A stretch of DNA of 64,000 nucleotides, taken from positions 1 through 64,000 of the forward strand of contig JABMCL010003594.1 in NCBI GenBank assembly GCA_018857735.1, given 5' to 3'. Positions 10,904-23,215 of the stretch are shown here, one piece after another. Both the position numbers and the translations under genes were made by a program. Each line of letters opens with the position of its first letter. Position 1 is the stretch's first letter. The notes below the pieces were generated by a model. The model had not been told where the DNA came from. It saw only the letters and a program-made list of their open reading frames with translations, and ran no database searches. This stretch comes from Alviniconcha marisindica. Its lineage: Eukaryota > Mollusca > Gastropoda > Provannidae.

Positions 10904-11994
10904 TGCCTTTCACTCAGGAAGCACAATTAAGTGATCAAGAGTAGACAGGTGGCAGTACTGTCTTGGACATGCTTTCAGTTTTACAGTCCAATACTGTGCT
11001 CACTCACTTCAGGGGTTCCTGTTACTGATAGGTTTTCTGCCACTGCCAGGTGGGGCACCACCCCAGGCCTGACTCAACAGCCCCACCCTGCCAAACTTGC
11101 CAGCTTGCTTTCCCGGTGGGGTGGGCTTCTGGGGTGCCTGGTGCAAACAGCAATGGTGGAACTTGTTTGTTGTTCTCTGCTGCAGTGCTGGGCTTTGCAC
11201 CTGAAGCTTGTTGGGGTGTTGATTTGAAGTTTGGAGCAGGCTGATGTTGAGGGCATGCTGATGCAGCAATGTGTCACCTGTTAATTGAGTTGTTGTGGAC
11301 GTTTATGTCAGCAGTGGTTGTCAGAGAAAGTGTGAACAGAGCATTAGCGTTGTGGGTTTATTTTCATATTAAAAAATAAAAAATAAAAATGTAATGGATA
11401 AAATTCATTTGCAATACAATGGAAAATTACAATACAACTTGTAAAATTCATTTGGCAGTGCTCCGTAAATGCGATAAATCAAAATCCCATTATTATTGAA
11501 GATTGTTTAGGGGAGATACACCCGCGCACACACACACACACAGACCCCATGTGGAACAAGTTTTATGCATAAGCTTTTGCATAAGATTAAGAATCAGGTC
11601 AGGCTGTGTTGACAGTCTCAGACCTGTTGACCTAGATGTGGAGGGAAGGCTTGTGAGGGACTAGAGACAGCCAGACTGTACAAGATAAAGAGTGGCTGAC
11701 CCCATTCATTATTAATATCAGTGCCCTGACCTTGCAAAGTCAACATGTGTGGTATGGGGGTCATACAATGTAAGACTAGGGCTAAATGGGAACCTACTTC
11801 TTACTCAAGTTACTGTACTTTGCCCCCGCCCCCGCACCCCCCCACACCCCTTCCAAAAAACAAAACAAAAAAGGTAGAGGAAGGGTTCGGTTTCATCACC
11901 TGCTGAAAATGAAATACACCCAAGCTGAGCTCATCTAGTAGAAAATGTCTGGAACTATACACCTGAGCTGAACTCATCTAGACTTTACCATAGG

Positions 11995-12300
11995 CGATAG
12001 GTAAAACTTCACCCATAGATCCATTCAAAAATGTGTGCAATAGGTGAAAATTCACCCATAAATTCATTCAAAAATTCATAACTTGATAAATATTTTGAGT
12101 TACAAAATGGAAATTTCATGAATTTGTCTACTACTTTTCCCCCTTTGTGCTTGCAAAAGATTCTGTGCGTTTGTGAAAAACAAAAATTTAGATAAAAAAA
12201 TTACATGATTTGACGTGCCATACATCCTAGGTGAAAATTCACCCAGTTTTTGAAAGAAGAACACTGCAGGCAGTACTTAGTGGGTGAATTTTGACCTATA
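11995..12300. repeat. Repeated GGTGAA/TTCACC inverted motif
   Basis: GGTGAAAATTCACC-type motifs occur near 12001, 12043, 12229 and (reverse form) 12281, two of them followed by CATAAATTCATTCAAAAAT-like text. Each is a 6-bp inverted repeat around an AA spacer. No gene. Confidence 0.6.
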
Positions 12301-12668
12301 CCAGTGGTAGCTGAACTTGAGAACCCATTGCTGGATGGCAGCCAGGGGGACCCCCTAAAACCACTGAATTTTGTCCAGAACCTGGGCAGCCAGTGACTCT
12401 TCTTGACAGTTGATAGCACACAGACAATGAGACATACAAACACACACTCTCTCTCTCTGTGTCTGTGAGTGCTGTGTGTCTGCCTCTCTTTCTCTCCTAT
12501 TCTGTGGATGAACCATGATGATTTGTAGGTGCACACAGGAACACTAAACATCTTTACAAAGATTTATGAGTCAGACTGAAGCTTGAAGTTGAATCTGTGG
12601 GTATGGTCTGAAAAATAGTATCATTTTCTGATCAGCCTTAAAGTGTGTGTAGTGTAATTGTTAAACAT

Positions 12669-12689
12669 GTACACACACACACACACACA

Positions 12690-12728
<39 letters not shown>
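12669..12728. repeat. (CA)n microsatellite
   Basis: CA tract with one ACC interruption. Confidence 0.95.
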
Positions 12729-12729
<1 letters not shown>

Positions 12730-12765
12730 CAAAACAAAACAAAAAAAGGCCTTAAAAAACACCAT

Positions 12766-13003
12766 GTGTAGAGACAGTGTTGTGGCCACAACTGACACAA
12801 GTCACCACAGACACTAGAAAGACGCAGAGCAGCTTCTTTGTATTGCTGTAATGGTGAAAGGTCAGCAGACAGGCAAAGTGCAGCTCTTTTGTATTGCTGA
12901 AACTGAAAGCCTCAGTAGAGACAGCATTGTGGTCACAAGTCACCACAGACTCAGAGCAGAGCACTTTGCGTTGCTGAAACTGAGAGTCAGCAGAGACAGC
13001 AGT
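12766..13003 (+). repeat. Three diverged tandem units of about 80 bp
   Basis: GTAGAGACAG, CAAGTCACCACAGAC, GCAGAGCA, TTTGTATTGCTG and ACTGA recur in order. Unit ends blur into each other. Open frames on both strands here reflect the repeat. Confidence 0.65.
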
Positions 13004-13371
13004 AATTGTTATTACAAAATAATGGTCACAAACAGTTTTGTACATGATATATAATAATATATTCATCTTTAGTCCCACTCTGTTCCAGGGTTGTTCTAGT
13101 AATGATTGGGTTCCTTGCTCTCTCTGCTGACAGCCCTGCACTCATTGTACAGTCGTTTGTCCTGCTTGTTTTTGTTCTTTTACCCTGGAGTAAAGGCATA
13201 AGTGCAGATGATGCTTCTGTCCATCTTTAACAAAGTGGCTGAAAAGTAATATTGAGATTGCCACCAGTCTGGTGGCAAAATGCCAAATGGCAGTACAGTA
13301 TCTAGACATGTATCCATAAAGAAAATTGAAAGGCTGGGTTCATCACCAGTTCATCTGCCAAGCTCAGAACC

Positions 13372-13560
13372 CCCCCCCCCCCCCCCCACCTCTTTGTCCT
13401 GCAGCACAACCGCCTGCCTCCCACACTGTCTCTGTCTTGATGCTCTTCCCTTGTCCCCTGGCCCTCTCTGGTGAAATATGCATGCATGTGTGTGCGGGTG
13501 TGCACACACACACACACAAACACACACGCACGCACACACACAGACTCTCTCTCTCTCTCT
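13372..13560. repeat. Poly-C, then (CA)n and (CT)n tracts
   Basis: Poly-C at 13372-13387 and a CA/CT compound microsatellite at 13501-13560. Between them is unremarkable sequence. Confidence 0.85.
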
Positions 13561-14489
13561 CCATGTCTCCTTAGGTTACCCAATGATAGGTTTGTGCTCA
13601 GCTTAGAAATACAGTGGTGGGAATGCTTCATCAGATCAGAGTATGAGCAGAAAGCATCTCTGGATCAGAGTATTGGAGTTGTGGTTTAAATGGCATTAGT
13701 AACTTTCATGGCATTAATTGTACCGTCGGAAAACCAGTGTTCCTGATTGATCGCCATTTTTGCTTGCTATTGTGGTGTTGTTGTTGTTGGTGTTATTTTG
13801 TAGGTGATGGTCTGTGGGATGCAAATTCTCTGTTTAGTTCCATTTGGTTTGAAAGTAGTATTCAAACTGCATTACCTGTACACTCTGGACCAAAGCCATG
13901 CAGGCTTTTTGGTGAAAAACTGGAACAGAACAGTGTACTATTGTTATGAACCAATATGCGAAACACCTTGAGAAGTACTGGCGTAATCACCAGTTTGAGA
14001 TCTTATGCTTGCATGCCCAGTATGAGATCCTGCTGGTGCAGTGTCTATATAATATATATTATGAAAAAAGAAAAAAATGCTCATCACATCCTGGGTCACG
14101 CTGGCACACAACGGATGACCTGATGTGTAACAGCCCTTTTTCAGTCTGTCAGCTTGTAGTACTGGTACACACTGATTCCTTTAGGAGACGGCCACACCTC
14201 CCTTTGTGGGCTATGACAAGCCTCTCTAATCCAGTACAGCATCAGTAGAAAGAGAACAGTGGAAGCCACAAGACAAAAAAGGGGAAAAAGATGCAGTAAT
14301 ATAATACCACTGGCCAATCATTCTTGATGGCACAAATTGCTGTATTACAAATCAAGCAAAGAAAACAAAAGCTGAACAAACCATTTTTTACTTGGAGATA
14401 CCCCCACCCCCAATCTAGACATTGCCCGTTCTTCTGTTTCAAGTGCCTGTTGCAGATACTGACTGAGTTTGTAGCTTTTGGAACTAAGA

Positions 14490-14943
14490 TTACTTAGGTG
14501 CTGCGCCGGTGCATGATCGACCAGCCATCACATATAGGCCTACTGGGCCGTGCTGGTATATAATATTATACCCGTCGACCCGATGGCCCCTGCCCTGCCG
14601 TCTCATAAAATTATCGCTTCGCCGGTATAATAATTATGATGTCATAGTTTGCGCTCTAGTATAAGATCTCATATCGGCGCTTGCACCGGTAACATTACAT
14701 TCAGCAGTTTCTCATGTCGGTTCGTAACGCTACGTGAAAGTTCCATTTTATTAATGAATTACAGTTTGGCCAATTGATTCACCCGTTCCGGACCGAAGCC
14801 CTGGGAAAACAAAATGTCCACAGTCTTTCAGCTGTCAAAAACAAAACCTGACCTGGCCGAACCCATCATCCGGCCCGCTGCTCCAAAACCAGACAGAGCA
14901 AGCACACTGAAAAGAAAGAGGGTGGGGTGGGGACGAGGAGAGT

Positions 14944-14980
<37 letters not shown>

Positions 14981-15400
14981 ATGAGGAGCCAGCTTTGCAG
15001 ACGCAGCCACAAACCTGTATTGAGATCCTGTGAGAAGCAGCGCGGTTTGCGCCGAGTCTCCAGTGGAGTGCATGGTGCAGAATGACTCCATCTGGCTGAC
15101 TCATCCCCCCCCCCCGCCCCCACCCCCCTCCACACACACACACACACACACACACACAGTGGTAATTTATGTCCTCGGCTCCCACAGCGCTACGCCCCCC
15201 CCCCCCCCCCCTTTCCCCATCCCCTTCCCGCGTCAGCCTTTTTTTCTTCTGCCCCCTTCAACTGTTCAACTGTTCAAGACTGCACAACAAAACGTTACCC
15301 AGCAAAGGGGATCGTCCAAGTTGCCTGTGTTGCAGTTAGGTACCCCGCCCTTCCGTCACGGCTTGGGCCCAGCACGCGCTGTCCTTTGCAGGCACTTCAC
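14490..15400. other. CpG-containing island inside CpG-poor intron
   Basis: CpG is frequent here (for example GCGCCGGTGC, CGTCGACCCG, TATCGGCGC), unlike the flanks at 6-14.4 and 15.7-20.4 kb. It contains an 8-bp inverted pair CCGGTGCA/TGCACCGG at 14506-14513 and 14682-14689, and long poly-G (14943-14977) and poly-C (about 15106-15127, 15196-15211) runs. It could be a regulatory island or a younger insertion. No transcript start is shown. Confidence 0.5.
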
Positions 15401-15453
15401 AACTTCACAGAAAGAAAAAGAAAGTTAAAGAGAAAAAAATATTTAAAAAAAAA

Positions 15454-15478
15454 GGGGGGGGGGGGGGGGGGGGGGGGA
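15454..15478. repeat. Poly-G tract
   Basis: More than 20 G after an A run. Confidence 0.9.
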
Positions 15479-16149
15479 GTCATTTCACTGATCAGTATAG
15501 GAAGTAAAGTTTGTTAGACGGGGGATTTTTTTATTTATTTTTTGAGTCTGAGGATGTGGCTCAAATGACAGCCACCAGTAAATTATTGTTATGATCCATG
15601 ATGGCATGGTGAAAACTGATGTGGGTACTTGGGTGCTAGGCTGCTTCAGTGACCCTTCAGTGGCGTAACCAAGTCTGGCAGAGTTTGGAGGAAGGTGCCG
15701 GAATAATGCTGGGGAGTGGGTCTGCTGCTGTGTGGGTGTGGGTCTTCTGCTGTGTGGAAGGGGGTTCACCAGGTCTGGTTCTGTGACTTAGCAAACATTG
15801 TCATCAGCAGGGACCCGGGCATGGTACAAGTGTATTCTGGGTGTTTCTGTTCAGTCAGAACAGGCATCACTGAACAGAACAAAGTTGTTGTAGCTTTCCC
15901 CAGCTAAACCCTCTGAATGTCACCCAGCATATTATATATAGTAATATGCAGTGGGACATTGACAAGTGCATTTCATAGTGTGAGACGATTGCGCGTGATT
16001 GTTTTATATTACCCTGCCACTTAGCAGCCAGGTGGCATCTTTAGAAGATTGTCTCCAGTTCTGGGGGGTGGGTGTTGTTAAATGCAAGGAGTTTATCAAT
16101 CATGGCTGAAGACAGTCTCTGCATAGTTGTGCAGAGCTTACATGCATAT

Positions 16150-17236
16150 CAACATTTTAATGTAGCCTTGGTGTTCTAGCCGACCAGTGTCTGTACGTGT
16201 GTGGTGACACTGCCATGTAGCCTTGGTGTTCTTGCTAACCAGTGTCTGTGTACGTGTGTGGTGACACTGCCATGTAGCCTTGGTGTTCTTGCTAACCAGT
16301 GTCTGTGTACGTGTGTGGTGACACTGCCATGTAGCCTTGGTGTTCTTGCTAACCAGTGTCTGTGTACGTGTGTGGTGACACTGCCATGTAGCCTTGGTGT
16401 TCTTGCTAACCAGTGTGTGGTGACACCGCCATGTAGCCTTGGTGTTCTTGCTGACCAGTGTCAGTGGGTGGTGACACCGCCATGTAGCCTTGGTGTTCTT
16501 GCTGACCAGTGTCAGTGGGTGGTGACACCGCGACGTAGACTTGGTGTTCTTGCTGACCAGTGTCAGTGGGTGGTGACACCGCCACGTAGACTTGGTGTTC
16601 TGGCTGACCAGTGTCAGTGGGTGGTGACACTGCCACATAGCCTTGGTATTCTAGCCGACCAGTGTCAGTGGGTGGTGACACCGCCACATAGCCTTGGTGT
16701 TCTTGCTGACCAGTGTCAGTGGGTGGTGACACCGCCACACAGACTTGGTGTTCTTGCTGACCAGTGTCAGTGGGTGGTGACACCGCCACAGACTTGGTGT
16801 TCTGGCTGACCAGTGTCAGTGTGTGGTGCCCCTGCCATGTAGCCTTGTTGTTCTTGCTGACCAGTGTCAGTGTGTGGTGCCCCTGCCATGTAGCCTTGGT
16901 GTTCTTGCTGACCAGTGTCAGTGGGTGGTGACACCGCCACATAGACTTGGTGTTCTTGCTGACCAGTGTCAGTGGGTGGTGACACCGCCACAGACTTGGT
17001 GTTCTTGCTGACCAGTGTCAGTGGGTGGTGACACCGCCACAGACTTGGTGTTCTGGCTGACCAGTGTCAGTGTGTGGTGCCCCTGCCATGTAGCCTTGTT
17101 GTTCTTGCTGACCAGTGTCAGTGTGTGGTGCCCCTGCCATGTAGCCTTGTTGTTCTTGCTGACCAGTGTCAGTGTGTGGTGCCCCTGCCATGTAGCCTTG
17201 TTCTTGCTGACCAGTGTCAGTGTGTGGTGACACCGC
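16150..17236 (+). repeat. Minisatellite, about 21 units of 45-57 bp
   Basis: Units contain GTGGTGACACCGCCA, TAGCCTTGGTGTTCTTGCTG and ACCAGTGTCAGTG. The first units are about 57 bp with TGTCTGTGTACGTGT; later ones are 51 bp. A CCCCTGCCA variant marks a second subtype (about 16,826-16,900 and 17,075-17,200). Lengths that are multiples of three keep frames open on both strands, which explains the long open frames. I do not call it coding. Confidence 0.95.
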
Positions 17237-18397
17237 CCCAAGCCCAGATGGCAGCAGACGGAAATGACTCAGCGGCAGTGCAGGGTATCCCCCTGGGTGG
17301 TGGCATGTACACAGTGATTGCCATTGATCTCAGGTCTACCCGGGCCCTGTGACCTCTGGACCTTGGGCAGCAGTCAGGGCCTCCCTGTGGAGTGGACCCC
17401 GGGTGTGGCCCGGCACATGGTCACTGGGATAATAATGAGCATGGCGCATGTATCCCAAGTCTGGCTTTCCAGGGGCACTCTCCTCTGATGACAGATGTCC
17501 AAAAGGGATGCTTGGAGTTTGTGAGCATGGCAGTGAGAAGTGAGACCGCTGATTCTGAAGCCCCACAGGGGCTGATAAGGACTGGCTGGGTGGCTGACTG
17601 CAGTTTTAGGGGTCCCATGATAATGGTTCTGGGCAGCGATTATTGTTATTAATATTGATTGCTTTCACACAGTGATTAAGTTCAAGGTGGTATCAGTGTG
17701 CAGTATGTATGATTGCATGCACGCACGCATGCACACCCCCACAACCCACCCACCACCCCCACACACACTCAAACACACACACACACACACTCACATGCAC
17801 ACCTCCATACCTCAAGTTTACCTAACGTTGCCTTTGAAACTTGGTGAGAGAGTCCTAATCTAAATTCCAACTGGGGAAGGGGGCTTTGTAATACAATGCA
17901 ACAATATATTGGAACAATACCTTTTTGGTCCTTAAAAGAAAATTCACTTGTCTGCCATTGGCAAAATTAATAATAGAGCAAGTAAATAAAAAAAGTAAGT
18001 AAATTTTACGGAGTTTCACTCACTTTGGTAGATTTGTAGTTTAGTGGTAAAGCTACTTTGTTAGCAGCACAATTGTGTGTGTGTGTGTGCGGTTTCTGCA
18101 GTATTCGGATTCAGTTATCAAAGTGTGGTTTCAAGGGAGCAAACTCAAACTTAAAAAAACGTTCACAAGCACAGCATGTAGTTGTCTCCCTTGGATGTAA
18201 CTCGTGGCCAAGTCGGAAACGCAGATTCAATCAGATTTCTGGTGATACTATAGTTTAGTGCCATTACAGTACTGGACTGTTCATTGCAGGCCCACAGGAA
18301 AGGCAAGCAGCCCCAGTGCAGCCCTGGCAAACCCCTGTGCAGGGTTGGTTTTGCTGTTCACGGTGTTGATGTAGATGTGTGTGTGTGTGTTGTGCAG

Positions 18398-18494
18398 GGT
18401 GGGGAAGACCAGTGGAAGAGAGCCCACTACCCAAATGAGGACAGCAACACCAGTGTTACGGATCATGCTGCTGATGGGGAGGACTCCAACACAG
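18398..18494 (+). CDS. Candidate second coding exon
   Basis: A 97-nt exon between acceptor TGTGCAG and donor ACAG|GTAGGC. Entered in phase 0, as the donor at 6065 requires, it encodes 32 acidic, Asn/Ser/Asp-rich residues with no stop and leaves in phase 1. The composition fits a disordered linker like those between the Cys modules. The acceptor's pyrimidine tract is replaced by TG repeats, which is weak. No homology can be claimed. A different gene or a chance match remains possible. Confidence 0.5.
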
Positions 18495-18607
18495 GTAGGC
18501 ACAAGCAAAAATGCTTACCTATGCACTCCAGCACCTTTCTGCTGAGGTATAGTGTGAAGTGTGAAGTCACTTTGTGAAGTACCTTCTGCAGCTTTGCCAA
18601 AACCTGC

Positions 18608-18638
18608 ATCAACACCCCCCCCCCCCCCCCCCCCCCCC
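18608..18638. repeat. Poly-C tract
   Basis: About 25 C residues. Confidence 0.9.
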
Positions 18639-18639
18639 A

Positions 18640-19110
18640 CATGGGGTACTGTGGATACAGAAATTAAGGTCCCTTATGTTGAGAACCCAGAGCTGACAAA
18701 TGTTATCCCTTTAAAGTCTGGAGTAGGTCAGTATGTAGCCGTGCATGCTTTGCCCACTGCCAGGAATTACTTCCTTGTCCTTATTTCTACCTTCCTGGTG
18801 CATTCATCTTCATTTTTTTTCTCCAAATCCTATCTTTATTTTTTAACTGCATTGGTTTTGGCTAATTTCCCTGATGCAGTTTCCTGTGTGGGCCTGTGGA
18901 ATAAAATAGGTGACCTGCTGATACTATAGTCACCAGCTATTTAAGCAGGTTCCTGTGGTGAGTGCGTATAGAATATGAATTCTAGGCCCCGAAACATGCA
19001 TTATTGTGCAGTGACAGTTGGTTGTTAATGTTGTAGCAGTGAATTACACAATCTTGAGATTTAGTGACCTGTGTTTTGAACTGTGGTAAAAGAATTTTGA
19101 ACATGCGATT
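18640..19110 (+). repeat. Dispersed repeat, copy A
   Basis: Contains GGTACTGTGGATACAGAAAT, GAGAACCCAGAGCTG, CTGGAGTAGGTC, TTGGTTTTGGCTAATT, TATTTAAGCAGGTTC and GTGTTTTGAACTG. Relatives in the same orientation are at 27,260-27,650 and 52,925-53,200. It is probably an old non-autonomous retroposon family of several hundred bp. No coding frame. Confidence 0.65.
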
Positions 19111-19172
19111 TTTCCTGACGTGGTTGATGGGACTGGGATGTTAATGTTTTGTTACCTTGTATGTGTTCATAG

Positions 19173-19173
<1 letters not shown>

Positions 19174-19222
<49 letters not shown>
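19174..19222. repeat. (CA)n microsatellite
   Basis: Uninterrupted CA tract. Confidence 0.95.
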
Positions 19223-19226
<4 letters not shown>

Positions 19227-19295
19227 GTGGTTTAGTTATTATTGTTTAAATCTGGTGTTTGGCACAGAATGTCCTGCCTTTACGTTTGAAGTAGT

Positions 19296-19511
<216 letters not shown>

Positions 19512-20579
19512 GCCATTTTTATTGGTGCCATGCAATCACCAAGTCTCACTGTCACAGGTGAGAATTTGGGTGAGAGTCTGTTTGGCAGAGACAAGCAGTG
19601 AGACAAAAATAGAACAGTGTATGAGTATGTCACTGGTACAAAGAAGTTGACGAAGCACCCTATTACAGTATCAGCCTGAACCTCATGTTGAATGTCTGGT
19701 TTGGTTTGCCGTGTGGGCATCCTGAGAACAGCCTTGATATATTAGTTTTTCTTCCTGCGCCATGGCCCCGTGTGTGTGGTTGTGGTGGGGTGTGTGTGAG
19801 AGAGAGAGAGAAGGAGAGAGAGAGCTTCTCGCTGTTCCGCGACCAGAGCTGGCATTGCAAGTTGTGGAACTCCGCCACTTTTGGAGACTTGCAGTTGGGT
19901 AGTTGTGTCCCTTGGGCTTGACAGTGGGTACAGCCAGCCAACACAGAGATTTGGGTTAGCTTTGCTTTGACTTTGCTGTGGGCTTGTTGAGCAGAATAAT
20001 TCAGCTGGATGGTGTGCATGTGTAAATTAATATACTTTATTTTATTTTTATATTTATGTATGTTGCCAGGCACATCAGTGTAGGTCCATCCATCATTACA
20101 ATATTGCTTTCGCTCTCTCATTCATGCATTTTTGTATGGTTAATTTGTTTTGACATGTTCATCCTGTTGTATGACAGTGTTATTCATAATGTATCTTTAA
20201 ACAGCGTTGGGGGGGCTTCTCAGAGATAGGCTGAATTGAAACATTTTATTAGAAAATCAGAATGCGAATAGTATTTGTGTTGTTGATTTATGGAACCAGG
20301 AAACTACTAGTACATCCTGGACGTTAAATTGTTTTCTTGAGGGTATAACTATGTGGTGTGTGTGTGTGTATGCATGCATAAAAGGGCATTTTTGAGGCCG
20401 TCAGCTTCTTTGAGTTGGCTGTATTATACCACGTTTTGTAGCATAAAGACAGGTATGCTGTCTGTCTCAGTCTTGTTATGAATCAGGTGCATGTGTGCAT
20501 ACATTCGCTGTTTTATGATTACGCACATGGAGTACAACCATGACAGCAACAGCAATGCGCAGTTCAGGGTGCAGTCATC

Positions 20580-20697
20580 GTGAGCCGTAGCCGTAGCAGT
20601 AATTAGACGTTAGGCTGGTAATCAGACGACGTTGATGAAACATTAAAATGGTTCTCATCGCTGCCCATCTTAATGCGTAAATCATTCAGCTGGTGAC
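20580..20697 (+). mobile_element. tRNA-derived SINE, 5' fragment
   Basis: GTTAGGCTGGTAA of the tRNA-like head, then the body text GATGAAACATTAAAATGG and CATCGCTGCCCATCTTAATG, as in the full copy at 62.45 kb. The 3' half is absent. Confidence 0.75.
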
Positions 20698-20744
20698 ATT
20701 AGTAGCATAAGTAGCATTAGGTGTAAGTTCCCCACAGCAGCAGA

Positions 20745-21436
20745 CCTCAGGAGCTGTGTAAGAGTTGAGGTGGATATTCTCAGCTCCCTGTCCCTATTAG
20801 TCCACGCGGTCTCTGTGGACGTAAAGCAACGTTCAAAGAAGAAGATGAAGTTCCTCGGTCGCCAGAGCTTCAGAGCTGTGTGAACAGGGAGGTGGAGCTG
20901 AGCTGTCTGTCCATATGGTTTCTGTGGATGATATTCAGCATTGAAACAACCCCCACCTCCTGTTCGAGTTCATTGTTGCTTTACGTCCACAGAGACCTCA
21001 CCGACTGTTACGGACTGTGGACCTAGGACAGCCACTCCACTTTCACACAGCTCCTGAGCTCTGAAGCCTACATCTTGTGGCTTGGGTGGTCTTGTTCTTT
21101 TTTCTTCTTTTTTTGTCTGGTGCTTTACGTCCACAGAAACCATATGGCTTATTGGGGTCTTGGGAATAGTGGGATAGTGAATGCGAACCCAGGCTCACCT
21201 CCCTGTTCACACAGTTCCTGAGCTCTGAGGGTCTTCTTGCTTCCTTTCTTGGGTCTTCTTGGTTCCTTCTTTTTGTTTAATGTCCTCAGATGCTAAAGAT
21301 GCTAAAGGAAGGTGTTGTTGTTGTTGAAGTGTTGCTTTACGTCAACCTGGACTTTCACACAGCTCCTGAGCTCTGGTCTTCTTGGTTGAGTGTTGCTTTA
21401 CGTCCACAGAAACCGTAGGCTTATTAGGGACGGGGG
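20745..21436. mobile_element. Cluster of short retroposon copies in both orientations
   Basis: Plus copies at 20745-20838 and about 20867-20946; minus copies at about 20976-21065, 21118-21232, 21332-21374 and 21388-21436. They are recognised by GTGGACGTAAAGCAAC or its complement and by CTCAGGAGCTGTGT. Several are truncated. Confidence 0.75.
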
Positions 21437-21462
21437 TCTTCTTGGGATCTCATCGCCGTGAT

Positions 21463-21510
21463 ATAATCGTTACGGTTGACTGGGCGTTAAAAAACTAAGT
21501 TCCTGTTGGG
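21463..21510 (+). mobile_element. 3' tail of a GTTGACTGGGCGTTAAA-type retroposon
   Basis: GTGATATAATCGTTACGG followed by TTGACTGGGCGTTAAAAAAC. The same tail is seen near 25,462, 54,731 and 54,900. In mollusc genomes this type of tail ends SINEs or LINEs (recollection of the general pattern, not checked). Confidence 0.5.
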
Positions 21511-22038
21511 AGATCTCGGTCCCCGCCCGTGCCTTTCCGGGCGGGAGACAGCAGGTGGGCGTTAAACATGTCCCACACGCTACTTCCCCGCTTCTCCCGG
21601 CCCTGCTCCTGTCACGCCACAGGCAATAAACGTCACGCAGGGTCTCTCACGCGCGGCGCTTGGGTCAAGTTTTGCCAGGGCAGCTCACGCGGGAGACGTC
21701 AAGCCTGAAGGTGTACTGGTAAAGACATCTGTCACGGCTGAAGTAACGATCGCCCCGCGGGCCGAGTCCCCTCAGCTCTTCCCCACCCTCTCCCCTCTCT
21801 GCCCTCGGCTCCCCCCGCCCGCCCCTCCTTGTTTTACAAGGCTTTAACACACCTGACACGGATTCGGATACGCGACGGCTTCTGATCTTTTTGCCTGTGC
21901 AACCTTATGCCGAGTACTCGGGCATAGGCACCTGCCTTTGCTCGAATTTATTTGTGTATGGGGGTGTATAATATGTGTGCATTGGGAGGGGTGGGGGGAG
22001 GGGTACTGGTTGCATCTAGATCTGTACACGTTTTTTCT

Positions 22039-22120
22039 TGTGTGTGTGTGTGTGAGAGAGAGAGAGAGGGTTTGTGTGTGTGTGTGTGAGAGAGAGAGAG
22101 AGGGTTTGTATGTGTGTGTG
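22039..22120. repeat. Duplicated (GT)n(GA)n block
   Basis: GT then GA tracts ending GGGTTTGT, twice in succession. Confidence 0.9.
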
Positions 22121-22379
22121 TTCGTAACGACCAACGACAAGGGCATGGTATGATGCCCAACAGACCGAAGAGTTTTGGTAGTAATGTCTTGCAATTAAAC
22201 GAAACTGGTTTTTGTCAGGCGCCTGTGGCAGGGGTGTTCAAATCTGCCGCAAACCGCTCTGTCCCAGTTTCATCAGCGGTGAGCTGTCGCACCAACTGAA
22301 CGTGATACATATGACTTTATAAGCGATCCTAATAATTGTATGTTATTGAAGGCAGCTTAGTAACAGGTCCGTTTCCGTT

Positions 22380-22506
22380 GTCATGTATTGTTGAATACAC
22401 ACGTACACACACGCGCACTCTCTCTCCCTCGCTCACTCACTCATCCATTTACGCACACGTACATACGCACACGCTTTCTCCCTCTCTCTCTCTCTCTCTC
22501 TCTCTC
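22380..22506. repeat. CA/CT-rich simple repeat
   Basis: Two rounds of an ACACACG-type run followed by CT-rich sequence, ending in a pure CT tract. Confidence 0.85.
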
Positions 22507-22903
22507 AGCTGCCCACACTAAAGGCAATAACCAGCTCATTTTCAATATTACATGTATATAATTATGCAGGGAGAGGGAGAGGTTGAGAGACATGTTTCTC
22601 AGCACCGACGGTGTGGTCACGGTGATTTATGAGCACGGTGTGTCGTTGGAGAAAGGTTTTCTTCAAGCACCTAGCCAGCTTCACCTGATCGATGTGCGCT
22701 AAAGTCTGCGGTCGTGCAAGACGTAATCGCCTGCATCACAACTCGGGTAGCTTGCACAGCAGTTTCCGATCTTCTGCTTACTGCACAGGTATCGACCAAG
22801 TGGCGCTTGACACTAAGAATAAGGTGGTGCTTCTGTTTTTAGTGTTGCACACAGAGCTGTCGCTTTGTTCTTGCTGTCGCTTTGTTCTTTCTGTCTCTGT
22901 TTC

Positions 22904-22990
22904 TTTGTGTGTGTGTGTGTGTGTGTGCGTGCGTGTGCGTGCGTGCGTGTATGTGTGCGCGCGGCGTGTGTGTGTTGATGACTGTGCGCG
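22904..22990. repeat. (GT)n and GTGC-type repeat
   Basis: Alternating purine-pyrimidine tract with CG steps, prone to Z-DNA formation in principle. Confidence 0.85.
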
Positions 22991-23116
22991 CACGAATGCA
23001 TGTGTCTGTCCGGAATTAGTGCAAGAAATAGGCTATCTCGTGATTTGATTAAATAGTCGTATCTGGTAAGGTACTCCACGCTGTTGTTGAGCTCGTTCAT
23101 GATATATTCATTCGTA

Positions 23117-23117
<1 letters not shown>

Positions 23118-23213
<96 letters not shown>
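23118..23213. repeat. (GT)n(GA)n microsatellite
   Basis: About 18 GT units directly followed by about 29 GA units. Confidence 0.95.

Positions 23214-23215
<2 letters not shown>

Larger units (their letters stand above)
6066..18397 (+). other. Intron 1 (12.3 kb)
   Basis: From donor GTGGGT at 6066 to an acceptor ending TGTGCAG at 18397. Mostly low in CpG and rich in TG/CA, with microsatellites and one large minisatellite. No other convincing exon apart from a weak candidate at 17,248. The stretches 6,870-7,680, 7,742-8,500, 10,080-10,880 and 10,904-11,990 hold nothing I can name. Confidence 0.55.

Noticed and set aside
16150..17236. CRISPR-like array of repeats and spacers
   Set aside because: The whole unit repeats with no unique spacers, and the context is eukaryotic. 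The same applies to the other minisatellites.
16138..17241. Long open frames on both strands, up to 202 codons
   Set aside because: They follow a minisatellite with periods divisible by three; the peptide is the repeat unit read over and over, with no splice or start context.
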